Part shown: positions 43,121-54,489 of the stretch, one piece after another
Layout: every line of letters starts with the position of its first letter
Numbering within the stretch: position 1 is the stretch's first letter
Source: Dendrocalamus latiflorus
Lineage: Eukaryota; Streptophyta; Magnoliopsida; Poales; Poaceae
DNA length: 64,000 nucleotides
NCBI GenBank assembly: GCA_017311315.1
Contig: CM029669.1
Coordinates: 7,601,055 to 7,665,054 of the forward strand
Direction: 5' to 3'
Program-made: the position numbers and the translations under genes
Notes under the pieces: generated by a model
Database searches by the model: none
The model's input: only the letters and a program-made list of their open reading frames with translations
Told to the model about the DNA's origin: nothing

Positions 43121-46100
43121 CTTCTGCTAATGATTTGGATGAGGATACATATGCTATGCTTGCAGCTGACCATGCAGGGAGTGGGAAGGAGCAAGAAGAA
43201 GAGCACATTGGTGCTGAAGATGCAGAGCGCTATGAGAGCCTCATTGTGCAGCGTGTGTTGAGTACTCAAATGGAGAGGACGGAGCAAAATCAGCGGCACA
43301 TCCTTTTCCAAACAAAGTGTGTCGTGAAGGAACGCTCATGCCGTGTGATCATTGATGGAGGGAGCTACAACAACTTTGCGAGCTCCGATATGGTGGAGAA
43401 GCTTGCGATAAACACCAAACCTCACCCACAACCTTACTACATTCAAGGGTTCAATAACAGCGGCAAGGTGAAGGTAACACGAATGGTGAGAGTAAATTTT
43501 GCTATTGGTTCTTATCATGATGTTGTAGAATGCGATGTTGTCCCTATGCAAGCATGCTCTATGCTGTTAGGTAGACCGTGGCAATATGATAAAGATTCAC
43601 TGCATCATGGTAAGACAAACCAATATTCATTTGTGCATCATGACAAGAAAATTGTGTTACATTCTGTCTCCTGAAGCTATTTTCAAAGTGAGATTGCTAG
43701 AGCTAGTAGAGAGAAAAATCAGGAGCATAATAGGAGTGAAAATTAGATTGTAGCAAATGAACTTGAGCAACATAAAAAGAAAAACTCTAAATCTGTTAAT
43801 GAGACGAAAAATGAGATTAAATTAAAAGGTGCATGCTTTCTTGCTACTAAGTCTGATGTGAATGAGTTGAATGCTAGTACTTCTGTTTGCTATGCCTTAC
43901 TTTGCAAACAAGCTTTATTTTCATTCGAGGAGGTATCTTCTTCTGTGCCTCCTGCTGTCACTAATCTTTTGCAAGAGTACATGGATGTTTGTCCAAAAGA
44001 CGTGCCACCAGGGCTACCACCAGCGCGAGGGATTGAGCACCAGATTGATTTGATTCCTGGGGCATCTTTGCCCAATCGTGCGCCATACAGGACCAATCCG
44101 GAAGAAACTAAGGAGATTCAACGACAAGTTCAAGAACTGCTTGATAAAGGTTATGTGCGTGAGTCTCTTAGTCCTTGTGCTGTTCCGGTAATTTTAGTGC
44201 ATAAGAAAGATGGATCATGGCGTATGTGTGTGGACTGTAGAGCGATCAATAACATTACCATTAGATATCGTCACCCTATTCCTAGGTTAGATGATATGCT
44301 TGATGAATTAAGTGGCTCTACTATTTTCTCTAAAGTTGATTTGCGTAGTGGGTACCACCAAATTCTCATAAAATTGGGTGATGAATGGCAAAAATCATTT
44401 AAAACTAAGTTCGGTTTGTATAAGTGGTTAGTGATGCCGTTTGGTTTAACTAATGCACCTAGCACATTCATGAGATTAATGAACGAGGTTTTGCGTGCTT
44501 TCATTGGCAAATTTGTGTTGGTATATTTTGATGATATATTGATATTTAGCAGACCACTAGAGGAACACCTTTGGCATTTACGTGCTGTTTTTGATGCTTT
44601 ACGTAATGCACGTTTATTTGGTAACCTTGAGAAGTGCACATTTTGCACGGATCGAGTCTCTTTTCTTGGCTATGTTGTTACTCCACAGGGGATTGAAGTT
44701 AATCAAGCCAAGGTTGAGACAATACAGAGTTGGCCGACTCCTAAAACGGTCACGCAGGTGAGAAGTTTTCTAGGACTTGCTGGATTCTATCGTCGTTTTG
44801 TGAAGGAGTTCAGCACCATCGTCGCACCATTGAATGAGCTCACTAAAAAGGGGGTGCCGTTTACTTGGGGGAATGCACAGGAAGACGCCTTCAACACATT
44901 GAAAGATAAGTTAACACATGCACTATTACTCCAACTTTCAGATTTTAGTAAGACTTTTGAGCTAGAATGTGATGCTAGTGGAATTGGATTGGGTGGTGTG
45001 CTGTTGCAAGAAGGTAAACTTGTGGCATACTTTAGTGAAAAATTGAGTGGGCCTAGTTTGAACTATTCTACTTATGAAAAGGAATTATATGCTCTAGTTC
45101 GAACTTTAGAGACATGGCAACATTATTTATGGCCTAAAGAATTTGTCATTCATTCTGATCATGAGTCATTAAAGCATATTAGAAGTCAAGGAAAATTGAA
45201 CCGTAGGCATGCAAAGTGGGTTGAATTCATAGAGTCTTTTCCTTATGTCATAAAACACAAAAAGGGAAAGGAGAATGTTATTGCTGATGCATTGTCTAGG
45301 AGATATACCATGCTCTCAAAACTTGACTTCAAAATTTTTGGATTGGAAACAATTAAAGAGCATTATGTTCATGATGATGATTTTAAAGATGTGTTGCTAA
45401 ATTGCAAAGAGGGAAAAACGTGGAATAAATTTGTTCTAAATGATGGATTTGTGTTTAGAGCTAACAAACTATGCATTCCAGCTAGCTCCGTTCGTTTGTT
45501 GTTGTTACAGGAAGCGCATGGAGGTGGGCTGATGGGGCATTTTGGAGTGAAGAAGACAGAAGACATACTTGCTAGTCATTTCTTTTGGCCAAAGATGAGA
45601 CGTGATGTGGAACGTTTTGTTGCTCGCTGCACTACATGTCAAAAGGCTAAGTCACGACTTAATCCTCACGGTTTGTATATGCCTCTACCTGTTCCTAGTA
45701 TGCATTGGGAAGATATTTCTATGGACTTTGTTTTAGGACTGCCTAGGACAAAGAAGGGGAGGGATAGCATATTTGTTGTTGTGGATAGATTTTCTAAGAT
45801 GGCACACTTCATACCATGTCATAATAGTGATGATGCTACCAACATTGCTGATTTGTTCTTTCGTGAAGTTGTTCGCTTGCATGGTGTGCCAAATACAATA
45901 GTTTCTGATCGTGATACTAAATTCCTTAGCCATTTTCGGAGAACTTTATGGCCTAAATTGGGGACTAAGCTGTTATTTTCGACTACATGCCATCCCCAAA
46001 CTGATGGGCAAACTGAAGTTGTGAATAGAACTTTATCTACCATGCTTAGGGCTGTTTTGAAAAAGAACATCAAAATGTGGGAAGAATGCTTGCCTCATAT

Positions 46101-46600
46101 TGAATTTGCTATAATCGTTCGCTGCATTCTACTACAAAGTTGTGCCCTTTTGAGATTGTCTATGGCTTTGTGCCTCGTGCTCCTATTGATTTGCTACCAC
46201 TTCCATCTTCGGAGCAGTGAAATTTTGATGCTAAACAGCGTGCTGACTTGATGTTGAAAATGCATGAGACAACCAAAGAAAATATTGAACGCATGAATGC
46301 TAAATATAAACTTGCTGGTAGTAAAGGAAGGAGGCATTTAACTTTTCAACCGGGTGATTTAGTTTGGTTGCATTTGAGAAAAGATAGATTTCCTGAATTG
46401 AGGAGGTCTAAGTTGATGCCTAGAGCTGATGGTTCTTTCAAAGTGTTGGAAAAGATTAATGACAATGCATATAAACTGGAGTTGCCTGCAGTTTTTGGGG
46501 TTAGTCCCACCTTTAACATTGCAGATTTGAAGCCATACTTGGGAGAAGAAGATGAGCTTGAGTCGCGGACGACTCAAATGCAAGAAGGGGAGGATGATTA
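43121..46600 (+). pseudogene. pol: Gypsy B pol: protease, reverse transcriptase, RNase H, integrase
   Basis: The protease has VIIDGGSYNNFAS (D-G-G rather than D-S/T-G) at about 43,348. Stops at about 43,673 and 43,746 break the linker. Reverse transcriptase follows (MCVDCRAINNITI, VMPFGLTNAPSTFMRLMN, catalytic YFDDILIFS near 44,525), then RNase H (ECDASGIGLGG, SDHESLKHI, NVIADALSRR). Integrase has the HHCC finger (GGLMGHFGVKK ... CTTCQKAK) and a core with SMDFVLGLP, VSDRDTKF and QTDGQTEVVNRTL. A frameshift near 46,110 and a stop near 46,219 precede the C-terminal part (FQPGDLVWLHLRKDRFPEL), which ends at TAG 46,598-46,600, already inside the LTR. Most catalytic residues are present, so the breaks look recent. 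Confidence 0.95.
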
Positions 46601-47502
46601 GGATATCCTTTCTATGCATACAACCATGCCGACTCCACATCAAACTGAAACTATGATACAAGGACCAATGACTAGAGCGCGAGCACGTCAACTTAACCAT
46701 CAGGTGAATGCGTTCCTAAGTTTGCATACAAATGTTTCAAAGAATGGAATACTACTTAATTCTTGTGATGATTTAATTGTCCTTAGGAACCATGGGGAAG
46801 AACCATGTGAGCTCAAGTATAGAAGTGGAACCGTCAAGCGCAAACCAAGTCCTGTTCGCGAGTTCGACTCGGATTCGGCCTTCCCAACAGCGTCTACTTC
46901 AAATGACCATAACTTTTGATCCAGAAGGTTTCTTGGGGCCCGTGAGTACTCGTTGGAAAGCTCCTGAAGTCTACTTCCATATAGATCTGGTCTCACAAGT
47001 CACGTCACTTTTCCAGTTCGAGTCAAAGTGGGCCTTGGGCCTTGTAATCGAGTCCTGTTCGGCTTCCATGTGTTTTGGCCAACCCTCCACCTTCCATGTC
47101 TCTTAAATAGGCAGTCGCACCCTCTTCTAGGGTTTGGGTTTTGATAGACTAAGTTAGCTTTTGCTACTTTGCCTTATACTCACGCGTGTCGGCTAGACCG
47201 CCCGGATACTTGTCTTCGAAACCCTACCGTTCTTCTATTTTCGATTGAATCCTATATCATTTATTTGCAATTGAGTTGCTGTTCATCTTGTTCTTGCCTA
47301 TTCTTCGATTGCTTGCAGGAACAAGTACCCTCGTGGTTAGGTTGATCGTGCGCCGACAAGGTCACGAACAATCTCTGGAGTTGGTGTATCGATCGCTAAG
47401 GCGCAACGTCCTTGGATGGTTGTAGTTGGGTTGTCAACGTCTTCTCCTTCCCCAATCGAATCTACCACTCTCATCGAAAGATCGGAACCGCTAGTGTTAT
47501 CA
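46595..47502 (+). repeat. 3' LTR of gypsy B
   Basis: It is 908 bp, TGATTAGGAT...GTTATCA. The TAG at 46,598 ends pol here, whereas the 5' LTR and gypsy A have GAG at this codon. A gap of ~43 bp relative to the 5' LTR lies near 46,995. Confidence 0.95.
46601..46919 (+). other. LTR-encoded tail of gypsy pol
   Basis: The frame of pol continues open for about 105 codons into the LTR, beyond the TAG at 46,598, to TGA at 46,917-46,919. It encodes GPMTRARARQLNHQVNAFLS and DDLIVLRNHGEEP. The same frame is open in the 5' LTR and in gypsy A. It is probably the C-terminal tail of integrase. Confidence 0.75.
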
Positions 47503-48485
47503 ATACTCGAGACTAGTCTTTCTTGAGTTATCCTTTTATGATTCACGCCATGTCAAATAGGCTGAGTTGAGCATTGAATCTCTATTGAGCTTTAGATGAG
47601 CTATGCTAGTTCTTATTGTTGCATAAATTAGTACAACCATTTATGAATGCAAAAAGATCTCTTATGTGCGAAAAAACTGATCTCACCAATTCTTTCTCAT
47701 GAGACGGCTTGCCATTGCACTTGGCATGAACTCACGGGGAGTTTTTGGATGACCAAGATCATCTCCTTAAGCTTCTTACTTGGAATGGTCGCATAAGGCT
47801 TGAGATCTAGCACATGTTTGAAAATTTTGGTTAAAATCAACCATGAGCTTTAAAAGAAAATTCATGACAAATGTGCTCAATTTGCTTAATTACGAAAGAA
47901 CCAAGTATTTGAACAAATGTATCATTCTAGAACTTGTAGCACTCTTCATTGGCTCAATACTAGCTTCATGGTTCCGCTTAGCTTATTGACATGATTTGCA
48001 TCATTCTTGGATACCTCTAGCTAGACTTTGATCATGGATGACTTGACATGCTCTTAAATTGCACTAAATTTCAGATTGTTATCTATTTGGTTTAGCTGGC
48101 TTATATATATCTTGTCATGATCTAGATAGCATTCTATTGAGTTACGGCTTGATGTAATACTTCTTCGTCATTATGGATAATCTTCATGGCTCTAAATGCT
48201 TAAAATGAATAAATTTTAGCCATTTCATCCATACTTGTGACCTTATTCTCTCTTTTGCATCATTGATGTGTTTATTGCCAAAAGGGGGAGAATAGAGGAG
48301 AAAAAGCCATTTGGAATCTTTCTAGAGCTTTGGAGAAAAATTTGCTCTTTCTGTTTTAGCTCTAGTATTCCTTTTGTCGGCATGGTCATAAGCTTCTTGA
48401 TTTTCTTTAGACCATGTATGACTTTCTCAAACTCAACTTTACACTTTTTTTCGGGATTTGTCAATATACTCATCAAGGGGGAGAT
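47503..48485 (+). other. Copia 3' non-coding region, right part
   Basis: AT-rich non-coding sequence starting with the atact target duplication. It contains two GGGGGAG tracts (48,284 and 48,477). Short ORFs are not coding-like. Confidence 0.8.
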
Positions 48486-50195
48486 TGAGAGACCATGTGG
48501 TCGTGATCCCATGTTTGTGATGAGTAATTGACAAGTGGTTTGGATAGCTTGAGTTTGATGTGAATGGTTCGAGCTGAGTTGTCGCGTGATGCGGTTTGGT
48601 TTCGGTCGGACCTAGTCAATCGTGTTTAGGATGGGTATTCCTTTGATTCGACAGGTTTGGGCTTTATCATGCTAATTTTGATTACATGTATCGAGCGGTG
48701 CTATTTGATGTGTTTCTTATCTGTGTTGGCTGCAGGACATCGAGGCAGAGTCGTGGTGAGACACGGTGGACCGGACTAGGCGCAGGTGGCGCTGAGGTCA
48801 GAACGGTCGGGAGGTGTCGAAGACGGCGAGGGCTCGAGGTGGCTGCAAGGCTTGCAAGGCAAGAAAGGAGGAAGCTTCCTGGAAGGTGCGCTAGGGGCGT
48901 TTCGGTAAAAACGCAAAGCTGCACTAAAGGAAGCGGGTTTGGATAAAGCATCGAGTAGGTGGTGACCTAATGGGTAAAGCATGTGCAAACCCATTAGTGG
49001 GAGGCTATAAAAGGAGAGGGAGTGGTTGTGCTGAAATTGAGAGAGTGTGTGCAAGAGTTAGGGTTTTTATTTGATTCTCTCCATGCAATGAAATGAGCAT
49101 GAAATGAGAAGATGAAATTGAGAGAGCTGTAAGAACACATATATAATCATTCATGTCTCCGTATTGTTTTCAAGAATCTCGTTTCAGAGCTGTGCTATTT
49201 TGTTCTTCATTATGTTGTGTGATTTTTGCCTCTTGATCGTTGTTTAGAGTTCATTCTTGAGAAGCTGCAGTTCCTTTAGTTGTTTTTCATTTCGAGTTCG
49301 GCTCTTACTTCTCTTAGTAATCTATGGTGTGCACTTCTCTTGTAAGAGTTTTTGTCTCAATTTTGCTCCACCGAATTACTCTTTCCTTCTTGAGTATTTT
49401 CTGCGTGGCCCATGTGATTGAATATGTGTTTCAAGCTTTGTCTCTTTGCACAACTAGCATTTTCTGTGCTTGAAAGACTGCTCTCGGCAGCTAAACATGG
49501 GTTTCTGTTAGACTTGGTCTCGCTTACTGTCCTGCTGTAGGAAGCATCTTCCTTGCTGATTTTTGCCAATGTTTGTCTCTAGGATTTTGGATTACCTTTG
49601 CAGTCCACTGCCGAACAGTTTTTGCTTGTCATCACCATCCAGATTTTTCGGTTTCAGCATTGATTGTTTGCAGTCCAGCATAGCTCTTGGTTAAGAGTTC
49701 ACATTGTGATTGCTTTATTCTGCTTTTGGTTCAGCAGTAAAGTCACTTTGGTTCAACATTAAAGTCTCTTTGCAGTTTCGGCAGTAAACTTCATCTTTAT
49801 CTCTTTTCGGTTCAGCCTTATTTCAGCTTTTGTTGGCTGCACTCTTCATATTTGTGCAGTTCGGCTGGCAGCGAAATCAGCAATTTCTTTGCCGTGGCAG
49901 CATTTTCCGCTGTTTTCTTGCCGTGACTGCAAGTTCTTGCCGTGGCATTGCTGTGATCTGTTTTCTCTGCCGTGGCAATATTGTACTGATGTTTTCGTTG
50001 CCGTGACAATGCTTTGAGCTCCGTTTCTTCAGTGACTTTGTTTTGAGCTCAGTTGTCTTTATTTTGGTTAGCGCTCGTTCGTTTTCTACTTCATAGCTAT
50101 CATAGCTATCGGTGTTGAAATTTTTGTGGATACTTTGGGGGTGATTTTTTTCAACGCACCATTCACTCCCCTCTGTTGCCATTTCCGATCCAACA
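48486..50195 (+). repeat. 3' LTR of the copia element
   Basis: It is 1,710 bp with the same ends as the 5' LTR and a TATA box at 49,006-49,012. It is followed by the target duplication aattc. Confidence 0.95.
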
Positions 50196-50635
50196 AATTC
50201 CTTGTGGAGTAACAACATAGCCAAGAAAAGAGACTCGATCCGTGCAAAGTGTGCACTTCTCAAGGTTACCAAATAAACGTGCATTACGTAAAGCATCAAA
50301 AATAGCATGTAAATGGTAAAGGTGTTCCTCTAGTGATCTACTATATATCAATATATCATCAAAATATACCACAACAAATTTGCCAATGAAAGCGCGCAAA
50401 AACTCGTTCATTAATCTCATGAATGTGCTAGGTGCATTAGTTAAACCAAACGGCATCACTAACCACTCATACAAACCGAACTTAGTTTTAAATGCTGTTT
50501 TCCATTCATCTCCCAATTTCATGCGAATTTGGTGGTACCCACTACGCAAATCAACTTTGGAGAAGACAATAGAGCCACTTAATTCATCAAGCATATCATC
50601 TACCTAGGAATAGGGTGACGATATCTAATGGTAAT
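50196..50635 (-). pseudogene. pol: Gypsy A reverse transcriptase, remaining part
   Basis: The minus-strand frame carries LDELSGSIVFSKVDLRSGYH, VMPFGLTNAPSTFMRLMNEF and the catalytic YFDDILIYS near 50,360, ending VSFLGYVVTPQG at the copia junction. It joins 31,075 across the copia insertion with the aattc duplication. It is cut at 50,635 by D3, whose left target pentamer is gtaat. The 5' part of gypsy A (gag, protease, 5' LTR) would lie right of the window. Confidence 0.95.
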
Positions 50636-50879
50636 TGTCGTAGGGGTGGCCCCCACCTAAACCCAGCAGGCCTGGTAGGAAGTTATAAGGCCCAGATTAG
50701 GCCACATGTAATGACACAAATACCCCTGAAAGGGATAATCAGCTGTAAGGGCATAATTGTAAAAGCACTCCCCATGTATATATATAGAACACCGACCATG
50801 GGGAGAGGGCAGGCCATTACACTTATCTTCATCACTCTCCACTACCATCTCTCTCTCTGTTTGGTCTGTAGCCATAATA
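50636..50879 (+). mobile_element. D-family LTR, copy D3 (5' LTR)
   Basis: This 244-bp LTR starts tgtcgtaggggtggccccca, has a tatatatatag promoter candidate near 50,777 and ends gtagccataata (a changed CA end). It is inserted in the reverse transcriptase of gypsy A and followed by a primer site and gag. Confidence 0.9.
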
Positions 50880-50880
50880 G

Positions 50881-50897
50881 TTGGCGCCGTCCGTGGG
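50881..50897 (+). other. Primer-binding site of D3
   Basis: The sequence ttggcgccgtccgtggg is identical to that in D2. Confidence 0.7.
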
Positions 50898-50930
50898 AAG
50901 GACAAGGACAAGCCTGAAGACCGAAGAAGG

Positions 50931-51925
50931 ATGGCACCAAAAAAAGCTTCGTCAGCGGCGGCGAAGGGAAAGAAGGCGGCCGGGCCGGAGCGTCGTATGA
51001 GTACCAGGGCTTCGGCATCGGCAGCGGCGGGCGCGGGTAGCGACGCAGGCGCGGTGGCCGAAGACGTCGACGTCCGCGCGGTGACGACCAAACTCGTCAC
51101 CGGCACCGCGACGACCAACCCCGTCACCGGCACCGCGACAACCAACCTCGTCACCGGCACCGCGACGACCAACCCCGTCACCAGCACCGCGTCGACCCAC
51201 CCCGGCACCGGCGTCGCGGGGACGGACTCCGCGGTCGAAGATGTCGACGCTGCTGCGGCGACAACCGACCCCGCCGATGCAACGACAGCCGACCTCGCCG
51301 CCCCCGCCGCAACCCTCGCCAGCAGCACGGACCGGGCGGTTCGAGGTAGCCACGACGGAGCGACCGGCAGCTCGGGACCTCGCGACGCGGTCATGCCCGC
51401 GCCGATCCGCCCGTTGGGAGTACCGGTGACCCCGCCTGCACAGGCGGCAGAAAGCGCCCTGCTGGCGGCCCTCAACGCGTTCCAGCGGGAGCTAGGGGAC
51501 CTTCGCAGAGCCGTCCGAGATATGCAAGAGGCTCGGAGCCAGCAGGCCGCGCCAGTAATCGCGCCCGAGCCCACGCCGGAGAGGGCGGACAGTCGCGAAG
51601 CCCCCACGTCTAGCCGCGTGCCGCTGCGGCGCGTAGATCCGGAGTCCCCGCTTTCGGCGGGGCTGCAGCAAGCGGCATGGCCCGAAGACTTCAAGTTTCC
51701 TAGCGCCATCGACTCGTACAAAGGCGACACGGACCCCCGCGAGTTCGTGCGCGTGTACGAAACCGCGATCGAAGCCGCGGGCGGAGATGACATCACGAAG
51801 GCGAAGGGACCCCCCTCGCGCTGCAAGGCATGGCACTCTCTTGGTTCTTTACCATAGAGCCGGGCTCCATCTACGCGTGGGAGCAGCTTCGCGTCCGCCT
51901 CCACAACAACTTCCAAGGAAACTAC
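50931..51925 (+). pseudogene. gag: gag of D-family element D3, cut by the Athila-like element
   Basis: It starts at ATG 50,931 (MAPKKASSAAAKGKKAAG). An Ala/Thr-rich N-terminus with about five 9-residue repeats is followed by a helical segment (ALLAALNAFQRELGDLRRAV) and a capsid part (YKGDTDPREFVRVYETAIEA). A one-base frameshift in a C-run near 51,810 ends the frame; the next frame continues with SWFFTIEPGSIYAWEQL and HNNFQGNY to 51,925, where the Athila-like LTR begins. It is the best preserved D-family gag here, and the remainder should resume at about base 64,024, outside the window. Confidence 0.85.
51080..51215 (+). repeat. 27-bp coding repeat in D3 gag
   Basis: About five units encode variants of NPVTGTATT (gtcaccggcaccgcgacgac). 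It is homologous to the eight or nine units of D2. Confidence 0.85.
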
Positions 51926-52218
51926 TGATGTGCATCATATTTGCAGTATATTTTATGACATTATCCTGTTGCTAGCAGCTTGAATTGGCCTTAATTTCAT
52001 CAATTATACATAAACTTGCCCTCATTTTGCTACAGTTATAGTGTTCGCACTTTCCTTGCAGATCGGCGCGAAATAGGCGCAAAAACTTCACAGATATCAG
52101 CATGGGATGAGCTAGAGTTGCAATACAGCAGAAGGGGAAGGACCTAAATGCAAAACGCAACAAACAGCAAACCCTAACACCCGCACCTCAGCAGCTAACC
52201 CTAACCGGCCGCCGCAAG

Positions 52219-52226
52219 TATATAAG
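52219..52226 (+). promoter_or_regulatory. TATA box of the Athila-like 5' LTR
   Basis: The sequence caagtatataagcagc lies about 290 bp into the LTR. It implies a short U3 and a transcribed LTR part of more than 2.2 kb. It is repeated at 61,760-61,767. Confidence 0.75.
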
Positions 52227-54429
52227 CAGCATCCACCGCAGGGGGGACGGATCCAACTCCACTACACCAGAACCAGAGCCGCCACCCATCCTCCTTCGAT
52301 TCTTCAAGAACCCTAGCCATCCACCCTGCCGTATCTTCTTCCACCTCCAACACCAGCCACCTAACTGGAGAGCCTCCACCGATCGCCTCTCTTTTCCACC
52401 GCCCCACTCCATCTCCTCCAAAGCCGGTCACCACCAGATCTCATAGCAGCCACCCATCCTCTTCACCTCAAGGACCCAGCCGCACCACTCCTCCCTCTCC
52501 ATCGCCTCCATACCACAGCTCTTCCTTCTCCAACACCCAGCAGCCCCATTCCTTCCCCATAGCCGAAAACCCCAACTCAAAAACACCAGCAAGATCTTCC
52601 CCATCTCCACCGATCCACTGACCCCAAACACTCCAACACGCAGCCGTCCTAGCCCCAAAACCAAACCCCCTTGCTGCCGGCCAGATTTGCACCCGAAAGT
52701 CACCTCTTGGCCGGATCCGCTTCTACACATCCAGATCTGTAACTTCTCCGAGTGAAGCTCTTGGATCTACAACCTCTACGGCTAGATGTGCTCTTCCTGC
52801 GGTCTCTTCGGGCGGATCTGCTACTTCAACATCTGCGGGCCTGATCTACTTCGTCTACAAGGTCGGATCTGCTTCCCCTGCTACAACTTCGGCTGGATCT
52901 GCACCGCCTCTGCTTCATCTACCTGCATCCACTACGAATCCACTTCGACAACTGATCTGCACATCTTCTGGGTTGTAAAAGTTTCAAGTCTTAGATTTAA
53001 TATTGCAATACTTTTCTTGAAGATGTTCTTGTGGTGATCTGTGATGTATGTGTAGAACTGAGTTGATCTGGTTGCTAAGTTGTGCTTGTCTTGTTCTTGC
53101 GTTTCCTGAGATGCTTGTGTGTCGGATTAGTTAAGTGCATGTGCTCTGTATTTCGGATCTGGTACTGCTTTTCATTGTTTTTGCGCACGTAAGATGAGTA
53201 TCTAGATTTTACCTTTATGTTTGGAGTTATGATTATTGCTTGAAAGTCAGTAGATATTCTTAAGTTAGATGCATCTGCTTCTAGGTTGATTTTCTTACTG
53301 TGATATTGATATCATTTTCTGTGTTAGATAAGATATTCCTGCTAGATCTAATATTTTTACTTGCAGTTATGTTAATTACTGTTAGTAAAAAGTAAAAAAA
53401 AGTGTTTAATGTCATGCTGTTGTTATGTCTTTCCAGAGTTAGCCTTACTTTCTAGTCTTCTGCACTATCTAAGCATGCATCTTAGTTGCCTGATTTGATC
53501 TATCCTTGGTATTTATGTATTTTGTGTGTTTGCTGATTAGGGGTTGGGATCGTAGTTCTGAAGCTTGTCCTCTTCCTTCAGTTAGCCCTCTGCGCTTCCT
53601 TCTTCTTACCTCTTATCCTCCTCTATCTTTTCTTTAGTTCTTCTCTTCTCTCTCAGCATAGGCAGTTCTCTATTTTTCTTTCTTCCCTTCTTTCTTACCT
53701 TCTCGTCCATAATTATCTCTCCTACCTAGTTATTCCTCTCTTCTTTTCTTATCTCAGGCTAAAGCGCTTGTCTTATAGTACTCTGCTGGTTTTCTAGTCT
53801 GCTAGCTCAACCATCTCCTAAGCCATCTTCTTATCTCAGTTCCTACTCTTTCCCCTTAGCCTTGCTTCTTGTCTTTCTAGCTTGTCTTCCTTAGTCCTTG
53901 CTGTTCTTCTCACATTAGAGTTAGCTCGCTGGATTCTCTCTCGGTAGCTGCCTCTTCACCCTTTTAGTTTACCCTTCTTTCTCAACCCCCCTTTCCTCCT
54001 CCTGTCTGTAGAGCTGAATTAGTCTTGTCTCTTCTCTTTTCTCTCTAATCTATTCTTAGTTTTCTTATGCCCCTATCTTTTCTCAATGCTCTTGCCTTCT
54101 CTTCCTTCTCCAGTCTTCTATCTTTTCCTCTAAGGTTCTTTCCTCTAGCTTTCTTCTCTAGTCCCCTTCTGTAGTCCCTGCTTTCTCTCCCCTCTTTTCT
54201 TAAAATTCTGTAGTTCTTCCAGTAGTGATCCGACGTCCTCTTCTTCTGCTCTCTTCCACCTCTCCCCTCAGCTCTTCTCTTCTATTACTTCTACTCTTTT
54301 GCAGTTTGCTTTCCAGCCTTTAGGTTGTATAGGTTTTGCAGTTAGTTTCAAATTCCCTGTTCGTGCGACTTAGCTTTGGTTAAGGGTTGTGTCTCCAGTA
54401 ATCTAGTCCCTGTGGAGAACACGACATTC

Positions 54430-54464
54430 GCTGCTATCTTAGCGGCAGCCCGTTCACTTGCGGG
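54430..54464 (+). other. Paired hairpins before the Athila primer site
   Basis: GCTGCTATCTTAGCGGCAGC (54,430-54,449) and CCCGTTCACTTGCGGG (54,449-54,464) can each fold. They lie 20-55 bp before the end of the LTR and match a diverged pair at 6311-6344. Confidence 0.55.
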
Positions 54465-54489
54465 TGTGCAGTTTTGCACGATCAAGAAA

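Larger units (their letters stand above)
39726..47502 (+). mobile_element. Complete Ty3/gypsy element B (CRM-like)
   Basis: It has LTRs at 39,726-40,671 and 46,595-47,502 with TGAT...ATCA ends, flanked by the target duplication atact (39,721-39,725 and 47,503-47,507). The primer site is of the initiator-Met type, and gag, protease, reverse transcriptase, RNase H and integrase follow in gypsy order. The polypurine tract aagaaggggagga precedes the 3' LTR. The QEGEDD end of integrase, the MTRARARQLNHQV tail and the extension of pol into the LTR suggest the CRM clade; this should be confirmed by a reverse-transcriptase tree. It is the same family as gypsy A and inactive through several frame breaks. 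Confidence 0.95.
31076..50195 (+). mobile_element. Complete Ty1/copia element (Sirevirus-like), split by gypsy B
   Basis: Two LTRs (31,076-32,797 and 48,486-50,195) share TG...CA ends and about 98% identity and are flanked by the target duplication aattc (31,071-31,075 and 50,196-50,200). The primer site matches initiator-Met tRNA. Gene order is gag, protease, integrase, reverse transcriptase, RNase H, the copia order. A long gag with coiled-coil parts and five GGGGGAG tracts after pol are features described for Sireviruses. The 3' non-coding part is interrupted at 39,726-47,502 by gypsy B. Without that insert the element is about 11.3 kb. It is inserted in the reverse transcriptase/RNase H region of gypsy A. 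Confidence 0.95.
51926..54484 (+). repeat. 5' LTR of the Athila-like element
   Basis: It is 2,559 bp, TGATGTGCAT...GCACGATCA. The TATA box is at 52,219-52,226. The downstream part includes a long pyrimidine-rich tract (about 53,565-54,300). The last 80 bp are shared with the LTR ending at 6365. Confidence 0.95.

Noticed and set aside
52188..52730. Trp/Gly-rich minus-strand ORFs repeated at 61,729-62,244
   Set aside because: They are shadows of the C-rich LTR leader, present in both LTRs with no homology I recognise.
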